Shown here piece by piece: positions 36,389-38,198 of a DNA stretch of 38,198 nt. A program made the position numbers and the translations under genes. The stretch comes from Clostridia bacterium (GTDB lineage Bacteria; Bacillota; Clostridia; Christensenellales; UBA1242), in the NCBI GenBank assembly GCA_028708805.1, contig JAQVYC010000010.1, forward strand, positions 1 through 38,198. Reading direction: 5' to 3'. How positions within the stretch are numbered: position 1 is the stretch's first letter; every line of letters begins with the position of its first letter. The notes under the pieces are model-generated. The model saw only the letters and a program-made list of their open reading frames with translations. It was not told the DNA's origin and searched no databases.

Positions 36389-37807
36389 TTACATTTGCAA
36401 GTCAAACTCATCATATTCTTTTAAGATTTTATTTGAAATATTTTGACAATTATAATAATTGATACCTCCAATAATCATTTTTTTTCGTTTACCTGATTTA
36501 ACATAAATTGTTTTTAACTCATTTTCAAAAAACAATTTTAACTCATAATTAGCTAGTTCAGTTTTATTTATATAAATAAATTTTTCTTTTAAAATTAAAA
36601 ACTTTTTAAACATAATTTCGTATATTTTAAGCGAACTCAAAGCCTTTTTTTTATGCAATTTAATTAAATCATAAAAAGTTATTTCTTTATTAAGTTTAAA
36701 AAAGTCATCATTTTTAATTGTGTTTGTGTTAATAATGCCTTGGTATTTATTTTTTATTCCTTCTAAAATTATCTGAGACGGAAGATATTTATTAAAGTAA
36801 AAATTTAATTTTTTATCGTTACTTCTAATTTTTAAATTAAACATTCTTTCCTGTTTTTTCAAAATAGAATTTTTAATATATTCATCACTTAAATTTAAAA
36901 CATTTTCAGTAATATCATTTCCAAAATAAATACAGTAAAAATTTTCTGAATTTTTTTCAATTTTTATTTCAAGTATGCAACTTAATTCATAACTGTTCGA
37001 ATTTTTTATTTTTGATAATTTAAAATTTTTTATTTTTGCTTTTGAATAAAAATGCCATTCAAAATTATTTATTAAACTTTTAATTTCATAATGGTTTCTT
37101 TTTTTTTGAAAATTTAGATAATCAAATTTATTAATATCAATAATTTTTATAAATTTTAGTTTGAAATATTTTACTTCTAATTCACTTTTTACATTAATAA
37201 AAAAATAATGTCCATTATAATAAGTCTGGTTTATTTCTAGGCAAATCTTTCTTTCTGTAAATTTTCTTTTTATGCAAAAATTCTCAAAGGTTATTTCCTC
37301 GTTGAATTTTCTAAGCGGGACAATTTCATCTGTCTTCTTTAAAACAATCGACTGTTTTCTTTCATAATTTATGTTTAAATTTATTAAATGCTCTTTCAAA
37401 TTTTTTGCTATATCTACAACATTAAAAAATTTTGCTTCATCTTTAAAAAATGCTTTATACTGATTGATATCATTTTCTGTGTTAAAAAAAACAATTAAGT
37501 TGAAATTCTGTATTTGTTTTGCCAACCACAAATTTTTCACATAGTTCATTGAAAGGCTGTCAAAATATTCTAAAAAAATGGGCTTATTTAATTTGATTCC
37601 CGTGGGCTCAATTAAACTTATATAATTTTTTTCTGTATAAGTACTAGGCTGATTATTTCTTAATTTATCTAAAATTTTTGATACTCCAATACAGGAAAAT
37701 TTACTTTCATTTGTTTTTTTCTTAAAGAAAAAATCATATTTCAATAACATACTTATTAGAAATAACAAACTGAAAATACAAATACTTAAATAAATTAAAA
37801 ATAACAT
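36389..37807 (-). CDS. Hypothetical membrane-anchored protein
   Basis: 472 aa; N-terminal TM LFLIYLSICIFSLLFLISMLLKY; Lys/Phe/Ile/Asn-rich; no confident family. Confidence 0.75.
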   Translation of the reverse strand: MLFLIYLSICIFSLLFLISMLLKYDFFFKKKTNESKFSCIGVSKILDKLRNNQPSTYTEKNYISLIEPTGIKLNKPIFLEYFDSLSMNYVKNLWLAKQIQNFNLIVFFNTENDINQYKAFFKDEAKFFNVVDIAKNLKEHLINLNINYERKQSIVLKKTDEIVPLRKFNEEITFENFCIKRKFTERKICLEINQTYYNGHYFFINVKSELEVKYFKLKFIKIIDINKFDYLNFQKKRNHYEIKSLINNFEWHFYSKAKIKNFKLSKIKNSNSYELSCILEIKIEKNSENFYCIYFGNDITENVLNLSDEYIKNSILKKQERMFNLKIRSNDKKLNFYFNKYLPSQIILEGIKNKYQGIINTNTIKNDDFFKLNKEITFYDLIKLHKKKALSSLKIYEIMFKKFLILKEKFIYINKTELANYELKLFFENELKTIYVKSGKRKKMIIGGINYYNCQNISNKILKEYDEFDLQM

Positions 37808-37930
37808 ACTAAAATTTTTAACTTTATATTTTTTTTTATTCCTGACTTTTTGAAAGATAAAATAATTATGCTTATGATATTGTCATAAAAGAATTTTATT
37901 TTTAATATATTTTATAAAAAGGATGTTTAT

Positions 37931-38176
37931 ATGGATAACACAATTAGCCTCATTAATCAAAAACATTTAAACATAACAGGCGTGGAAAAAGTGAAAAATG
38001 TAAGCCCGAATGAAATAATTACCGAAGTTGACGGGCAAACCCTATTAATTTCTGGAACAGATTTAGAAGTACAAACTTTAGATTTAGAAAATTCTACAAT
38101 TAGCGTTAACGGTTTAATAACATGCATTAAATTTGTTATAAAGAAACCTAATTTAATAAAAAGAATTTTTAAATAA
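37931..38176 (+). CDS. yabP: Sporulation protein YabP
   Basis: LINQKHLNITGVEKVKNVSPNEIITEVDGQTLLISGTDLEVQTLDLENSTISVNGLITCIKF; SD AAAAGGA. Confidence 0.92.
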   Translation: MDNTISLINQKHLNITGVEKVKNVSPNEIITEVDGQTLLISGTDLEVQTLDLENSTISVNGLITCIKFVIKKPNLIKRIFK

Positions 38177-38198
38177 AAAAAGAAATAATTTGATAAAA

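Noticed and set aside
1-38198. CRISPR array, transposase, integrase, prophage, toxin-antitoxin or restriction-modification genes
   Set aside because: Scanned ORFs and intergenic regions; no regularly spaced direct repeats and no ORF with recognisable hallmarks of these systems.

Overview
This 38.2 kb, very AT-rich window is chromosomal DNA from a spore-forming, low-GC Firmicute (Clostridia-like; taxon not resolved). It contains mostly housekeeping and sporulation genes. They include: glyS C-terminus, a Ppx/GppA-like protein, a ferredoxin, split TauE/SafE halves, sigK, ftsY-smc, plsX, rpmF, pta, ylbJ, a YkvI-like protein, tRNA-Glu(CUC), yraN-rbgA-trmD-rimM-khpA-rpsP-ffh-ylxM, hemW, lepA, rplL-rplJ behind an L10 leader, a tandem-OB SSB-like protein, pdaB, an EF2568-type aminotransferase V divergent from a DUF3343 gene, a Ddl-like ligase, rarA and yabP. 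I see no prophage, transposon, CRISPR array or defence island. The least explained parts are: (1) a 1117-aa surface protein with four degenerate beta-sandwich-like repeats, one TM helix and a charged cytoplasmic tail; (2) a tandem pair of divergent orphan paralogs behind a near-consensus promoter; (3) a short YafY-like HTH regulator whose promoter overlaps a LexA/DinR-like box and a larger palindrome; (4) several intergenic structured-RNA candidates, including an sRNA-like terminator where acpP-rnc might be expected; (5) a strong terminator-like hairpin antisense inside the ykvI-like gene; (6) an SMC that looks symmetrically shortened in its coiled-coil arms; (7) a 472-aa orphan with a faint GH94-like motif. 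All calls come from reading the sequence and from memory of protein families; no searches were run.
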